NCBI RefSeq assembly: GCF_007859315.1
Contig: NZ_VOHA01000033.1
Location: 1 to 64,000 of the forward strand
Length of the DNA stretch: 64,000 nt
Direction: 5' to 3'
Source: Reyranella sp. CPCC 100927
GTDB lineage: Bacteria; Pseudomonadota; Alphaproteobacteria; Reyranellales; Reyranellaceae
Shown: positions 52,974 to 61,373 of the stretch, one piece after another
How positions within the stretch are numbered: the first letter of the stretch is position 1
Layout of the letters: every line of letters starts with the position of its first letter
Position numbers and translations under genes: made by a program
Notes under the pieces: model-generated
What the model saw: the letters and a program-made list of their open reading frames with translations, nothing else
Told to the model about the DNA's origin: nothing
Databases searched by the model: none

Positions 52974-53812
52974 GCGGCCCCATGCGCATCGATCCCTACG
53001 AACCGCGGGGCTTTGCCCGTCTCGTCGAGAGCGCCGGCGCCGGCCTGCTGGCGTTCCTCTGGGTCCTGCCCCTGCTCTACGCGCTGTGGACGGCATTCCA
53101 TCCGTCCGAATTCTCGGCCCGCTTCACGCTCGATGCGCCGCTCAGCCTGGAGAACTTCGCGCGCGCCTGGGCAGCAGCCCCCTTCGCACGCTACTTCCTG
53201 AACTCGTTCCTGCTGGTGACCCTGATCCTGGTCAGCCAGTTCGTGCTCTGCACCTTGGCCGCCTACGCCTTCGCGCGTTACGAATTTCCCGGCCGCGAGA
53301 TCGCCTTCATGCTGGTGCTGGTGCAGCTGATGATCATGCCGGACGTGCTGATCGTCGAGAACTACCGCACCATGAGCCGGCTCGGCATCCTCGACTCGAT
53401 CCCGGCGATCGCGCTCCCCTACATCGCCTCGGCGTTCGGCGTGTTCCTGCTGCGCCAGACGTTCAAGACCGTGCCCAGGGAACTGGACGATGCGGCCCGG
53501 GTCGAAGGCGCCAACGCGGTGCAGGTCCTGCTCAAGGTCTACGTGCCGCTGGCGCGGCCGGTCTATATCGCCTACGGCCTGGTGTCGGTGAGCTACCACT
53601 GGAACAATTTCCTGTGGCCACTGATCGTCACCAACTCCGTCGAATCCCGCCCGCTCACGGTCGGCCTGCAGGTCTTCTCGTCGGGCGACCAGGGCATCGA
53701 CTGGTCGGTGATCTGCGCCGCCACGCTGCTCACCTCGGCGCCGCTGTTGCTGGCCTTCCTGCTGTTCCAGCGCCAGTTCGTGCAGAGCTTCATGCGCGCC
53801 GGCATTCGATAG
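52970..53812 (+). CDS. CUT1 ABC transporter permease, UgpE type
   Basis: A 280-aa permease starting in the ATGA overlap at 52970. UgpE/MalG features include the N-terminal LPLLYALWTAFHPSEFS, six membrane segments, the PLSLENFARAWAAAPFARYF periplasmic block, and the EAA loop VPRELDDAARVEGANAVQVL. The C-terminus YHWNNFLWPLIVTN is also typical. It completes the transporter, and the EEP hydrolase gene follows after 9 bases. Confidence 0.93.
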   Translation: MSGPMRIDPYEPRGFARLVESAGAGLLAFLWVLPLLYALWTAFHPSEFSARFTLDAPLSLENFARAWAAAPFARYFLNSFLLVTLILVSQFVLCTLAAYAFARYEFPGREIAFMLVLVQLMIMPDVLIVENYRTMSRLGILDSIPAIALPYIASAFGVFLLRQTFKTVPRELDDAARVEGANAVQVLLKVYVPLARPVYIAYGLVSVSYHWNNFLWPLIVTNSVESRPLTVGLQVFSSGDQGIDWSVICAATLLTSAPLLLAFLLFQRQFVQSFMRAGIR

Positions 53813-53821
53813 AACGCGGAC

Positions 53822-54661
53822 ATGAAACTCATCACCTGGAACATCCAGTTCGGCGTCGGCATCGATGGCCGCAACGATCTGGCGCGCATCATCGCCGACG
53901 CCCGGCGCATCGCTGACTTCGACGTGCTGTGCCTGCAGGAGGTCGCCGACAACTTCCCCGAGTTGAAGGCCAACCGCGGCGAGGACCAGTTCGCGGAGAT
54001 CGCGCGCCTGCTGCCGGGCTATACCGCGATCGACGGAATCGGCGTCGACGTGCCGGCCTCCGATGGGCGGCGCAAGCGGTTCGGCAACATGGTGCTCTCC
54101 CGCCTGCCGGTGGGCCAGGTGCTGCGCCACATCCTGCCGTGGGAGGCCGACGCCACCCGCAGCATGCCGCGCATGCTGATCGAGGCCGTCGTCATGGCAC
54201 CGTTCGGACCGGTGCGGGTGATGACGACGCATCTCGAATACTACTCGCCCAAGCTACGGGCCGCCTCGGTCGAGGGCATTCGCGACATCCACCGGCAGGC
54301 GTCAGCCCGCGCCGCGCAGCCGCCGCTGCCGGCCGACAGCATGTTCCGGCCCTATCCGGCGACCCGCTCCGCGATCCTGACCGCCGACTTCAACATGCAG
54401 ACGAGCGATCCGTCCTATGGGCGTCTGTCAGTACCGTTCAGCGACGGAATACCGTCTTTCGTTGATGCCTGGACGCTACGCAACCCCGGCGCAGCGCATC
54501 CATTGTCGTTCTGCATCTACGAGCAGGTCGCAGGCCAGCCACACTGTTGCGATTTCATCTTCGTGACGGACGACCTCGCGCCGCGTGTCACCGACGTCGT
54601 CTACGATACGCAGACGCAGGTCTCCGACCACCAGCCGGTGCTGATCACGCTGCGGGACTGA
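53822..54661 (+). CDS. EEP family phosphodiesterase-like hydrolase, last gene of the CUT1 operon
   Basis: A 279-aa protein, 9 bases after the permease gene. EEP motifs are KLITWNIQFGVGIDG, VLCLQEVADN (metal-binding Glu), RVMTTHLEYYSPKLR (catalytic His), ILTADFNMQTSD, CCDFIFVTDDL and SDHQPVLITL. No export signal. In Ugp operons this position is often taken by the glycerophosphodiesterase UgpQ, so this unrelated hydrolase may process an imported phosphodiester in the cytosol. That role is inferred from position only. Confidence 0.88.
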   Translation: MKLITWNIQFGVGIDGRNDLARIIADARRIADFDVLCLQEVADNFPELKANRGEDQFAEIARLLPGYTAIDGIGVDVPASDGRRKRFGNMVLSRLPVGQVLRHILPWEADATRSMPRMLIEAVVMAPFGPVRVMTTHLEYYSPKLRAASVEGIRDIHRQASARAAQPPLPADSMFRPYPATRSAILTADFNMQTSDPSYGRLSVPFSDGIPSFVDAWTLRNPGAAHPLSFCIYEQVAGQPHCCDFIFVTDDLAPRVTDVVYDTQTQVSDHQPVLITLRD

Positions 54662-54663
54662 TC

Positions 54664-55167
54664 CTACATCTCGCCGAAATTGCCGAACTTATCGACACCG
54701 AAGGTGTTCGAGCCGTGGGCACGCTGGTAGACCCAGATGTGGTCGTCGTCGATGCCGCGTTGATTCAACGCGTCGGCGAGCCTCCTGGCCCAATTGCCGG
54801 TGTTGCCAAACGAGACCGCGACCCAGGGATCGTGCTGGGCAAAGCCCTGAAGGTCGGCGAGGCAGGCATTGTAGGCCGTACCGTTCACCGAGCTCAGGTG
54901 GGCGCAGTAGCCTTGCGAGAACGTGTTTCCAATCTTGTTCCAGACCGCGCAGACGCCGATGCAATGCGACAGTCCGGCCGTGCCGATCGACCCCAGGTGC
55001 GAGAACGCACCCGTTTTCGAATGGCCCGCGCCGGCGAACCACCGCCCGCTGACGACATCCTGCTGGTTCAACCGGATCAGCGGCCCCTGCACAATGGCGG
55101 GGACCGTGTCATCGATCTTGGGTGCAGCCCCGCCGCCGCCCAGGGCCACAGTGTAGGTCTTGTACAT
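54664..55167 (-). CDS. Uncharacterised protein with a possible CheD-like fold
   Basis: A 167-aa protein from the ATG at 55167 with a GGGAG ribosome site; the open frame extends upstream without protein-like content. No signal peptide. It has a cysteine-bearing segment GTAGLSHCIGVCAVWN and then YCAHLSS. A strand and helix follow (WVAVSFGNTGNWARRLADAL), and the C-terminus is NTFGVDKFGNFGE. The order, Cys segment, His segment, strand, helix and final glycine-rich strand, loosely resembles the CheD/CNF1 deamidase fold. I could not confirm this, and no chemotaxis genes are nearby. Confidence 0.6.
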   Translation of the reverse strand: MYKTYTVALGGGGAAPKIDDTVPAIVQGPLIRLNQQDVVSGRWFAGAGHSKTGAFSHLGSIGTAGLSHCIGVCAVWNKIGNTFSQGYCAHLSSVNGTAYNACLADLQGFAQHDPWVAVSFGNTGNWARRLADALNQRGIDDDHIWVYQRAHGSNTFGVDKFGNFGEM

Positions 55168-55399
55168 CACGGCGCTCCCATCGACTGCACGATTCTCTTC
55201 GACTGCAACCGACGATAAGTGCCCTGCGGCGGGCTCGACAAGGCAAATTGCATCCGCCCGCGACTGGATCGCCCGTCCCGGCCCGGGCCGGCGACCGCCA
55301 ATGGCCCGGCGTACTTTCACGGCATTGGTTCTTGGTCCGTGGCGCCGATCCAGGGACGCTGGCGTTCCCTGAACCAGAGCCGGATCGAGGCCACACGGC

Positions 55400-55714
55400 A
55401 TGATCGTCGAGGAACGCATCTACACCCTGCAACCCGGCAAGGTTGCCGACTACTTCCGCATCGAGGCGGAACACGGCGCCGACATCTACCTGAAGACCAT
55501 GGGCCGCGTGGTGGGCATTTTCGCCACCGAGGTCGGCACCTTGAACCAGGTCGTCCACATGGTTGCGTTCGACGACCTCGCCGACCGCACGCGCCGGCGC
55601 ACCGCCTTGCGGGCCGACCCGGCGTGGGAAGCCTATGCCCGCCAGGTGCGGCCGATGATCGTGCACCAGGAAAACCGGCTGATGGTGCCGGCACCCTTCT
55701 CACCCCTGCGCTGA
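55400..55714 (+). CDS. NIPSNAP family protein
   Basis: A 104-aa protein with the NIPSNAP pattern: VEERIYTLQPGKVADYFRIE near the start, LKTMGRVVGIFATEVGTLNQ, VVHMVAFDDLADRTRRRTAL and the final VRPMIVHQENRLMVP. The ferredoxin-like fold of about 100 aa matches. The family's biochemical role is unclear, and several members sit in catabolic operons. It lies 16 bases upstream of a DHDPS-like gene, so the two are probably co-transcribed. Confidence 0.9.
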   Translation: MIVEERIYTLQPGKVADYFRIEAEHGADIYLKTMGRVVGIFATEVGTLNQVVHMVAFDDLADRTRRRTALRADPAWEAYARQVRPMIVHQENRLMVPAPFSPLR

Positions 55715-55730
55715 TTTGAAGGAGACACCC

Positions 55731-56645
55731 ATGACCAAGCCCATCACCGGCGTCGTCAGCTTCCTGCTGACACCGACGACGGCGGACGGTTCGATCGACG
55801 GCGCGCGGCTGTGCAGCCTGGCCGACGAGCAGATCGCCGCCGGCATCGACGGCCTCACCCTGTTCGGCAGCACCGGCGCCATCGGCTCGTTCGCCGAGGA
55901 CGAGCGGCGCATGGCGGCCGAAGTGCTGGTGCGCCACGTCGCCGGCCGCGTCCCGGTGATGGTCGGCACCGGCGCCATCACCACGGCGGAGGCCGTGCGG
56001 CTGTCGCGCCATGCCGAGCAGGTGGGCGCCGATGCCGTCCTGGTGGTGCCGATCACCTACTGGCTGCTGAACGACGAGGAGCTGCTGGCGCACTACCGCA
56101 CCATCGCCGGCTCGATGCGCCTGCCGCTGATGCTGTACAACAATCCACGGCTGAGCGGTGTCGACATCCAGCCGCATGTCGTGGCGCAGCTGGTCGAGAC
56201 GCCCAACATCTTCGGCATCAAGGAGGCGTCGCCGGACCTGCTGCGCACCAGCATCCTGGCGCAGATGCTACCCGGCCGCCTGCGCATCTTCGCCGGCCGT
56301 GATGCGGCGGCGTTCGAGATGCTGATGATCGGCGCCGAGGGCTGGACGTCGGGTCTGGCCAACATCACGCCGCGCCATTGCGTGGAGCTGTTCCGGTTGG
56401 TGCGCGCCGGCAACATCGATGCCGCGCGCGCCCTGTGGTACCGCCTGGCACCGATCGCCACCTTCACGCGCGACAAGGGCCTCGTGCGCGCCAGCCACAC
56501 CGCATTCGAGATCCTGGGCCGCCCGGTCGGCAAGCCGCGACCACCGATCAGCATGCTCTCGCGCGAGGATGCAAAGAAGCTCGAGACGCTGATGACCGAG
56601 CTGGGCGACGTGACGGCCGCGCCGCGCAAGGTGGCGGCAGAGTAG
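55731..56645 (+). CDS. Dihydrodipicolinate synthase family aldolase
   Basis: A 304-aa (beta/alpha)8 class I aldolase starting at 55731, with AAGGAG just upstream. It keeps the DHDPS/NAL layout: TLFGSTGAIGSFAEDER near residue 45, the tyrosine in PLMLYNNPRLSG and the Schiff-base lysine in IFGIKEASPD. The true DapA is unlikely, because the GTTGE motif is altered to GSTGA and the neighbour is NIPSNAP, not lysine genes. It probably cleaves or dehydrates a keto acid. The substrate is unknown. Confidence 0.88.
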   Translation: MTKPITGVVSFLLTPTTADGSIDGARLCSLADEQIAAGIDGLTLFGSTGAIGSFAEDERRMAAEVLVRHVAGRVPVMVGTGAITTAEAVRLSRHAEQVGADAVLVVPITYWLLNDEELLAHYRTIAGSMRLPLMLYNNPRLSGVDIQPHVVAQLVETPNIFGIKEASPDLLRTSILAQMLPGRLRIFAGRDAAAFEMLMIGAEGWTSGLANITPRHCVELFRLVRAGNIDAARALWYRLAPIATFTRDKGLVRASHTAFEILGRPVGKPRPPISMLSREDAKKLETLMTELGDVTAAPRKVAAE

Positions 56646-56773
56646 TTCCCTTCCCCACGCAAGTGAGGAAGGTGGCCGAAGACCGGATGGGGCCCGACGT
56701 GGTCTCAGTTACAAGGGACCACGTCAGGTCCCCTCCGCCCCTTCGGGGCACCTCCCCACTGCGTGGGGAGGAA
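56646..56773. repeat. R4 element
   Basis: TTCCCTTCCCCACGC on the left faces GCGTGGGGAGGAA on the right. The inner arms GGTCTCAGTTACAAGGGACC and CCTCCGCCCCTTCGGGG form hairpins. It lies between the aldolase gene and the molybdoenzyme gene. Confidence 0.85.
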
Positions 56774-56838
56774 ATGCTTCGGCAGCCATCGAACCTTGAA
56801 CGGTTCGACGGCCGACGAGATGGTGTTAAGGTAGGCCC

Positions 56839-59055
56839 ATGACACAGGCGACCACCCTCTACCAGCAACCGCGGCTGAAGCCGCGGCCAGGCGAGACCAT
56901 CGTCACCAGCACCTGCGGTCACAATTGCGGTGGACGCTGCGTGGTCAACGCGCACGTCGCCGACGGCAAGATCGTGAAGATCTCGACCGATCCCGGCCGA
57001 TGGAATCCCGAGCTGCCGCCGCTGCCGGCCTGCGCCCGTGGTGTCGGCCAGATCGAGCGCACCTACCATCCCGACCGCCTGCAGTACCCGATGCGGCGTA
57101 CGGGCCCGCGCGGCTCGGGCCAGTTCGAGCGCATCTCGTGGGACGAGGCACTCGATACCGTGGCACGCGAGATGCTGCGGGTGCGGGCGCAGTACGGCAA
57201 CGCTGCCATCCTCGACGGCTCGCGCTCGGGCAGCCTCTCGATGCTGCACGGCCGCGGCGCCGCCAAGCGCTTCCTCAACATGTTCGGCGGCTACACCGAT
57301 TTGTGGTCCAACATGTCGGCGGAGGCCGAGGTCTTTGCCGTGCACATGACGTTCGGCGCCAAGGCCGACTACAAGTCGTCGGGCCGCGAGCCGACCGATT
57401 ACGTCAACTCCAAGCTGATCCTGATGTGGGGCTGGAGCCCCGCTGACGGCACGTTCGGCACCGGCACGCAGCGCTACCTGAAATGGGCCAAGGACAAGGG
57501 CGCGCGCATCGTCTGCGTCGATCCGCGGCGGACCCGCAGCAGCAGCGCGCTGGCCGACGAGCACATCTTCATCCGACCCTCGACCGATGCCGCGGCACTG
57601 ATCGCCATGGCCTACGTGATCGTGAGCGAAGGCCTGCACGACCAGGCCTACTGCGATCGCTACGTGCTGGGCTTCGACGAGGAACACCTGCCTGAAGGCG
57701 CGCCGGTGGGCGCTTCATACCGCTCCTACCTGTTGGGCCTGAACGACGGCGTTCCCAAGACGCCGGAATGGGCCGCCGAGATCACCGGCATACCGGCCGA
57801 GACGATCCGGCGTCTGGCCATCGAGTTCGGCACCACCAAGCCGGCGGCCCTGCAGTGCGGCTACGCGCCGGGACGCACGGCCTTTGGCGAGCAGTTCCAC
57901 CGCGCCGCCTACGCGCTCGCAGCGATCACCGGCAATACCGGCGTTGTCGGCGGCAATTCCGGCGTCAGCAATGGCGCCACCGGTCGGGCCGGCATCCGCA
58001 GCCTGCCGACGGGCAACAACCCGATCGACGCCCGGGTCTCCTCACCGTTGCTCGCCGACCTGCTGGCGCGCGGCAAGGCCGGCGGCTATCCCGCCGACAT
58101 CAAGCTGATCTACTCGGTGGGCGGCAACCTCTTCAACCAGGCGCCCAATGCCGGCAAGATGGCGGCGGCGCTGGATGGCGTCGAGTTCATCGTGGCGCAG
58201 GACCACTTCCTGACGCCCACGGCACAACATGCCGACATCGTGCTGCCCGCCACCACCTTCTGGGAACGCAACGACGTGCACACGCCGTGGGCCGGCGCCG
58301 GGCATTACGCGATCTTCATGAAGCAGGCGATCGCGCCGATGTATGAATGCCGCAACGATATCGACATCTTTGCCGACCTCGCACACCGCGTCGGCATCGA
58401 AGGCTACAACGACACCGACGAGATCGACTGGCTGCGCGAACTCACCAAGGACGCCGTCGACGATTTCGAGGCGTTCATGGACAAGGGCGTGGCGCGGTTC
58501 GCGGCGCCCGAGGACGCCGTCGCCTTCGCCAAGCAGATCCGCGATCCCGACAACCACAAATTCTCGACGCCCTCGGGCAAGATCGAGGTCTACTCGATGG
58601 CGATGGCGGCCAACCCCGATCCCTATGGGCTGGGCGCCATGCCGCCGATCCCGACCTGGATCCCGCCGGTCGAGCCTGACGCGCGCTATCCGCTCAGCCT
58701 GTGCAGCCCCAAGTCGCGGGCGCGCACCCACTCGATCCACGGCAACCAGACCGACCTGGCGCGGGTCGACCCCGACGACGTGTGGCTGAACCCGGCCGAC
58801 GCCAAGGCGCGCGGCATCAAGGATGGCCAGTTGGTGCGGGTCTTCAGCGCGTATGGTGCCACCGTGCTGCCGGCGAAGGTCACCAGCCGCATGGCGCCCG
58901 GTGTGGTGTCGATCAAGGAAGGCGCCTGGTTCGCGCCCGATGGCGACGGCACCGACCGCAGCGGCTGCGCCAATGCGGTGACCGCCGACCGCTCGGCCCC
59001 GTGCGGCGCCACGACCTACAACACCAATCAGGTGGACGTGGCGGCGCTGGCATAA
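56839..59055 (+). CDS. DMSO-reductase-family molybdopterin oxidoreductase
   Basis: A 738-aa protein. The N-terminal [4Fe-4S] motif STCGHNCGGRCVVNAH ... LPACARG matches the family. SRSGSLSMLHGRGAAKRFLN is in the place of the Mo-ligand loop (serine-type). There are two bis-MGD-binding blocks (KLILMWGWSPADGTFGTGTQ, TRSSSALADEHIFIRPSTDA) and the C-terminal cofactor domain RYPLSLCSPKSRARTHSIHG. No Tat signal is visible, so it may act in the cytosol. No FeS or membrane-anchor subunit gene follows, unlike DmsABC. The substrate is unknown; sequence flavour is DmsA- or transhydroxylase-like. Confidence 0.9.
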   Translation: MTQATTLYQQPRLKPRPGETIVTSTCGHNCGGRCVVNAHVADGKIVKISTDPGRWNPELPPLPACARGVGQIERTYHPDRLQYPMRRTGPRGSGQFERISWDEALDTVAREMLRVRAQYGNAAILDGSRSGSLSMLHGRGAAKRFLNMFGGYTDLWSNMSAEAEVFAVHMTFGAKADYKSSGREPTDYVNSKLILMWGWSPADGTFGTGTQRYLKWAKDKGARIVCVDPRRTRSSSALADEHIFIRPSTDAAALIAMAYVIVSEGLHDQAYCDRYVLGFDEEHLPEGAPVGASYRSYLLGLNDGVPKTPEWAAEITGIPAETIRRLAIEFGTTKPAALQCGYAPGRTAFGEQFHRAAYALAAITGNTGVVGGNSGVSNGATGRAGIRSLPTGNNPIDARVSSPLLADLLARGKAGGYPADIKLIYSVGGNLFNQAPNAGKMAAALDGVEFIVAQDHFLTPTAQHADIVLPATTFWERNDVHTPWAGAGHYAIFMKQAIAPMYECRNDIDIFADLAHRVGIEGYNDTDEIDWLRELTKDAVDDFEAFMDKGVARFAAPEDAVAFAKQIRDPDNHKFSTPSGKIEVYSMAMAANPDPYGLGAMPPIPTWIPPVEPDARYPLSLCSPKSRARTHSIHGNQTDLARVDPDDVWLNPADAKARGIKDGQLVRVFSAYGATVLPAKVTSRMAPGVVSIKEGAWFAPDGDGTDRSGCANAVTADRSAPCGATTYNTNQVDVAALA

Positions 59056-59077
59056 ACCCCCATGCCGATGACGCCCA

Positions 59078-59515
59078 TCACGGTGAGGGCAATGCGGCAA
59101 ACGGGTCGATGGCCGGTACGCCCAAAGGTCCGAAATGCCTGAGGTTGCGCGTGAGGACCGTCAGCCCGTGGCGGCGCGCAGTAGCGGCGATCACGATATC
59201 GGCGAAGCCCGGCGCTTGACCTTTGCCATGCGCACGGTCGGACAGTGCGCCGGCAATCCGTGCCGTTGCTGTATCAAAGGGTAGGATTCGATCGCCGTAG
59301 AGATGCAGGACTGTCTCCAACCATGCGGTCAGACGTGCGCTCTTGCGCGTTGCTCCCTCGCGCCGGACCTTGGCAATTCCGTCTTCGATCTCGGCAATTG
59401 TTATCACGGACAGGAACAAGGCTGCCGACTGCGCATCCATCCAGTCCTGCACGTCGGACGCCGCCACCCGTCCGGGCGCTGCGGCCGATATGACGTTGGT
59501 GTCGACCAGATACAT
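59078..59515 (-). CDS. vapC: PIN-domain toxin, VapC type
   Basis: A 145-aa PIN-domain ribonuclease. The conserved acidic residues can be seen: Asp5 in MYLVDTNVISA, the Glu in SVITIAEIEDG, and the aspartate in GFADIVIAATARRHG, with LTVLTRNLRHF near the C-terminus. VapC toxins cut tRNA or rRNA when not bound by their antitoxin. It begins 6 bases after the Phd-like antitoxin stop, the usual order for such modules. Confidence 0.92.
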   Translation of the reverse strand: MYLVDTNVISAAAPGRVAASDVQDWMDAQSAALFLSVITIAEIEDGIAKVRREGATRKSARLTAWLETVLHLYGDRILPFDTATARIAGALSDRAHGKGQAPGFADIVIAATARRHGLTVLTRNLRHFGPLGVPAIDPFAALPSP

Positions 59516-59521
59516 ACGGAC

Positions 59522-59764
59522 TCAAAGGTCGGCCGAACGCAGACGACTGCGGTTGCGGGTCGGCAGGTCGCCCTTCTCGACGGGCGCCGCCATCAGCAGC
59601 CGGCCAAACGACGGCACATCGGACAGCCGACGCCATTCCTCATAGCTCATGATCACCGCCTGCGGCTTTCCGTGGCGCGTGATGACCGCGGGTTTTCCCT
59701 GTTTGGCCTCGTCGACGACAGCCGACAGAGTGGCCTTAGCGTCACGCAACTGGATCTCGCGCAT
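59522..59764 (-). CDS. Phd/YefM-type antitoxin of the VapC module
   Basis: About 80 aa starting MREIQLRDAKATLSAVVDEA at 59764 (a GTG-free ATG with AGGTG upstream; an alternative ATG is at 59779). The N-terminal Phd fold includes GKPAVITRHGKPQAVIMSYE, and the disordered C-terminus should wrap the toxin. Antitoxins of this type bind the promoter with the toxin. A near-perfect palindrome lies 15 bases upstream of the start. Confidence 0.9.
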   Translation of the reverse strand: MREIQLRDAKATLSAVVDEAKQGKPAVITRHGKPQAVIMSYEEWRRLSDVPSFGRLLMAAPVEKGDLPTRNRSRLRSADL

Positions 59765-59777
59765 CGCGGCACCTGAC

Positions 59778-59825
59778 ATATGACTACTGTAGTCGTATAT
59801 AGTGTGCCTGCACCACCATATGCAA
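59778..59825 (-). promoter_or_regulatory. Promoter and operator of the toxin-antitoxin module
   Basis: Reading the minus strand, TTGCAT (plus 59820-59825), an 18-base spacer and TATATA (plus 59796-59801) form a promoter. Just downstream the palindrome GACTAC-T-GTAGTC (59782-59794) extends on both sides by ATA/TAT after one mismatch. This fits autorepression by the toxin-antitoxin complex. Confidence 0.55.
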
Positions 59826-59848
59826 GAACGCCCCCACTGTTCGCCTCC

Positions 59849-61309
59849 CTACCCCAGCACGCGACCCAGCAGGCGGATGCCGGCGTCGATCTCGCGCTCG
59901 CTCATGGCGGCGTAGCCCAGCAGCAGGCCGGCCGAGGGTGGCTCGCTCAGGTAGTACGGGTTGATCGGATAGACACCGATGCCACCCGCCGCGGCCGCGT
60001 CGACGATCCTGGCGGTATCCACTGCCGGCCGATCGCGAAACCACGCCACCAGATGCAGGCCGGCGTTAGAGCCTTGTACGACCACCTTGTCGCCGAAGAT
60101 GCGGGCCAGGGCATCGAGCAGCGCCGCGCGCCGGCGCGCGTTCTGGGTGCGGGCGCGGCGCACGTGGCGCTCGAAGTACCCCTCGCCGATGAAGTCGGCC
60201 AAGATCGACTGCTGCAGTGTGGCCGTGTGACGGTCCGACAGGTGCTTGATGGCCAGCACCGGCTTCACCAGGGGCGACGGCAGCACCAGGAAGCCGATCC
60301 GCAACGCCGGGAACAGCGTCTTGGACATAGTGCCGACATAGATCACCTGGCCGGTGGTATCGAGCGCCTGCACCGCCTCGACCGGCCGCCCGCCATAGCG
60401 GAATTCGCTGTCGTAATCGTCCTCGATCACGTAGGCGCCGGATTTGCGCGCCCACGCCAGCAGGGCGAGGCGGCGCGCCAGCGGCATCACGGCGCCGGTC
60501 GGGAATTGATGCGAGGGCGTGACGTACGCCAGCCGGGCCTGGCCCGCGGCCTTGGGCGCCCGCTCGATATCGAGGCCGTCGTCGTCGATCGGACAGGGTA
60601 CCAGGCGTGCACCGGCGGCCTGGAACACCTCGCGGGCGCCGAGATAATGCGGATCCTCGACCAAAACCCGATTGCCGGGATCGATCAGCGTGCGGGCGAT
60701 CAGGTCGAGCGCCTGCTGCGAGCCGTTGACGACGATCACCCGGCTCTCGTCGCAGTCGACCGCCCGGGCGCGGCGCAGATATTCAGCGATCACCTGGCGC
60801 AGGCGCGGCAGTCCGGCCGGGTCGGCATAGCGCGACGTCTCGGACGAAAAGCGCTTGGCCTGCCGCGCCAGCAGCCGGCGCCAGATGTCGCGTGGGAATT
60901 CCGCCACCCCGGGGAGCCCGTAACGGAAATCGTAGCGCAGGTTGGCCGCCGACGGCGCCGCCACCGGCGACAGGATGATCCGGGCCCGGTTGGCATAGGC
61001 CGAGATTCCCAGAGGCGGCGGCGCCGCCTCGTCGACGCGGGCCGTCCGCGGCGCCGGCCGCAGCACGTCGTCAGGCAGCTCGCGCGCCACGAACGTGCCG
61101 GCACCGACATGGCCCTCGACATAGCCTTCGGCGCGCAGCTGGTCATAGACCAGCAGAATGGTGTTGCGCGACACACCGGCATCCTCGGCCAGGGTCCGGG
61201 TCGCCGGCAGCCGTGCACCCGGCTGCAGCTCGCCGCGCAGGATCGCCTCGCGCATGCGGCGGTAGAGCTGCTGATAGATCGGGCCGGCCTGGTCGGAACG
61301 GATGAACAT
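59849..61309 (-). CDS. MocR-type PLP-dependent transcriptional regulator
   Basis: A 486-aa protein with an N-terminal GntR winged helix (PIYQQLYRRMREAILRGELQ, LPATRTLAEDAGVSRNTILL). A linker leads to a fold-type I aminotransferase domain with VVNGSQQALDLIARTL, IEDDYDSEFRYGG and the PLP-lysine motif GTMSKTLFPALRIGF. MocR proteins sense PLP or amino compounds and regulate a nearby gene, often PLP synthesis or amino-acid/GABA metabolism. Here the upstream neighbour is transcribed in the same direction rather than divergently, so the target is not obvious. Confidence 0.93.
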   Translation of the reverse strand: MFIRSDQAGPIYQQLYRRMREAILRGELQPGARLPATRTLAEDAGVSRNTILLVYDQLRAEGYVEGHVGAGTFVARELPDDVLRPAPRTARVDEAAPPPLGISAYANRARIILSPVAAPSAANLRYDFRYGLPGVAEFPRDIWRRLLARQAKRFSSETSRYADPAGLPRLRQVIAEYLRRARAVDCDESRVIVVNGSQQALDLIARTLIDPGNRVLVEDPHYLGAREVFQAAGARLVPCPIDDDGLDIERAPKAAGQARLAYVTPSHQFPTGAVMPLARRLALLAWARKSGAYVIEDDYDSEFRYGGRPVEAVQALDTTGQVIYVGTMSKTLFPALRIGFLVLPSPLVKPVLAIKHLSDRHTATLQQSILADFIGEGYFERHVRRARTQNARRRAALLDALARIFGDKVVVQGSNAGLHLVAWFRDRPAVDTARIVDAAAAGGIGVYPINPYYLSEPPSAGLLLGYAAMSEREIDAGIRLLGRVLG

Positions 61310-61373
61310 GGCCCAATGGTACTACGAAACGGTGCAGCTGGACGTCCTTTCGCGACCAATCCAGACGATGATC

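Noticed and set aside
55731-56645. DapA of lysine synthesis
   Set aside because: The substrate-loop motif is altered and the neighbours are NIPSNAP and a molybdoenzyme, so only family-level assignment is safe.
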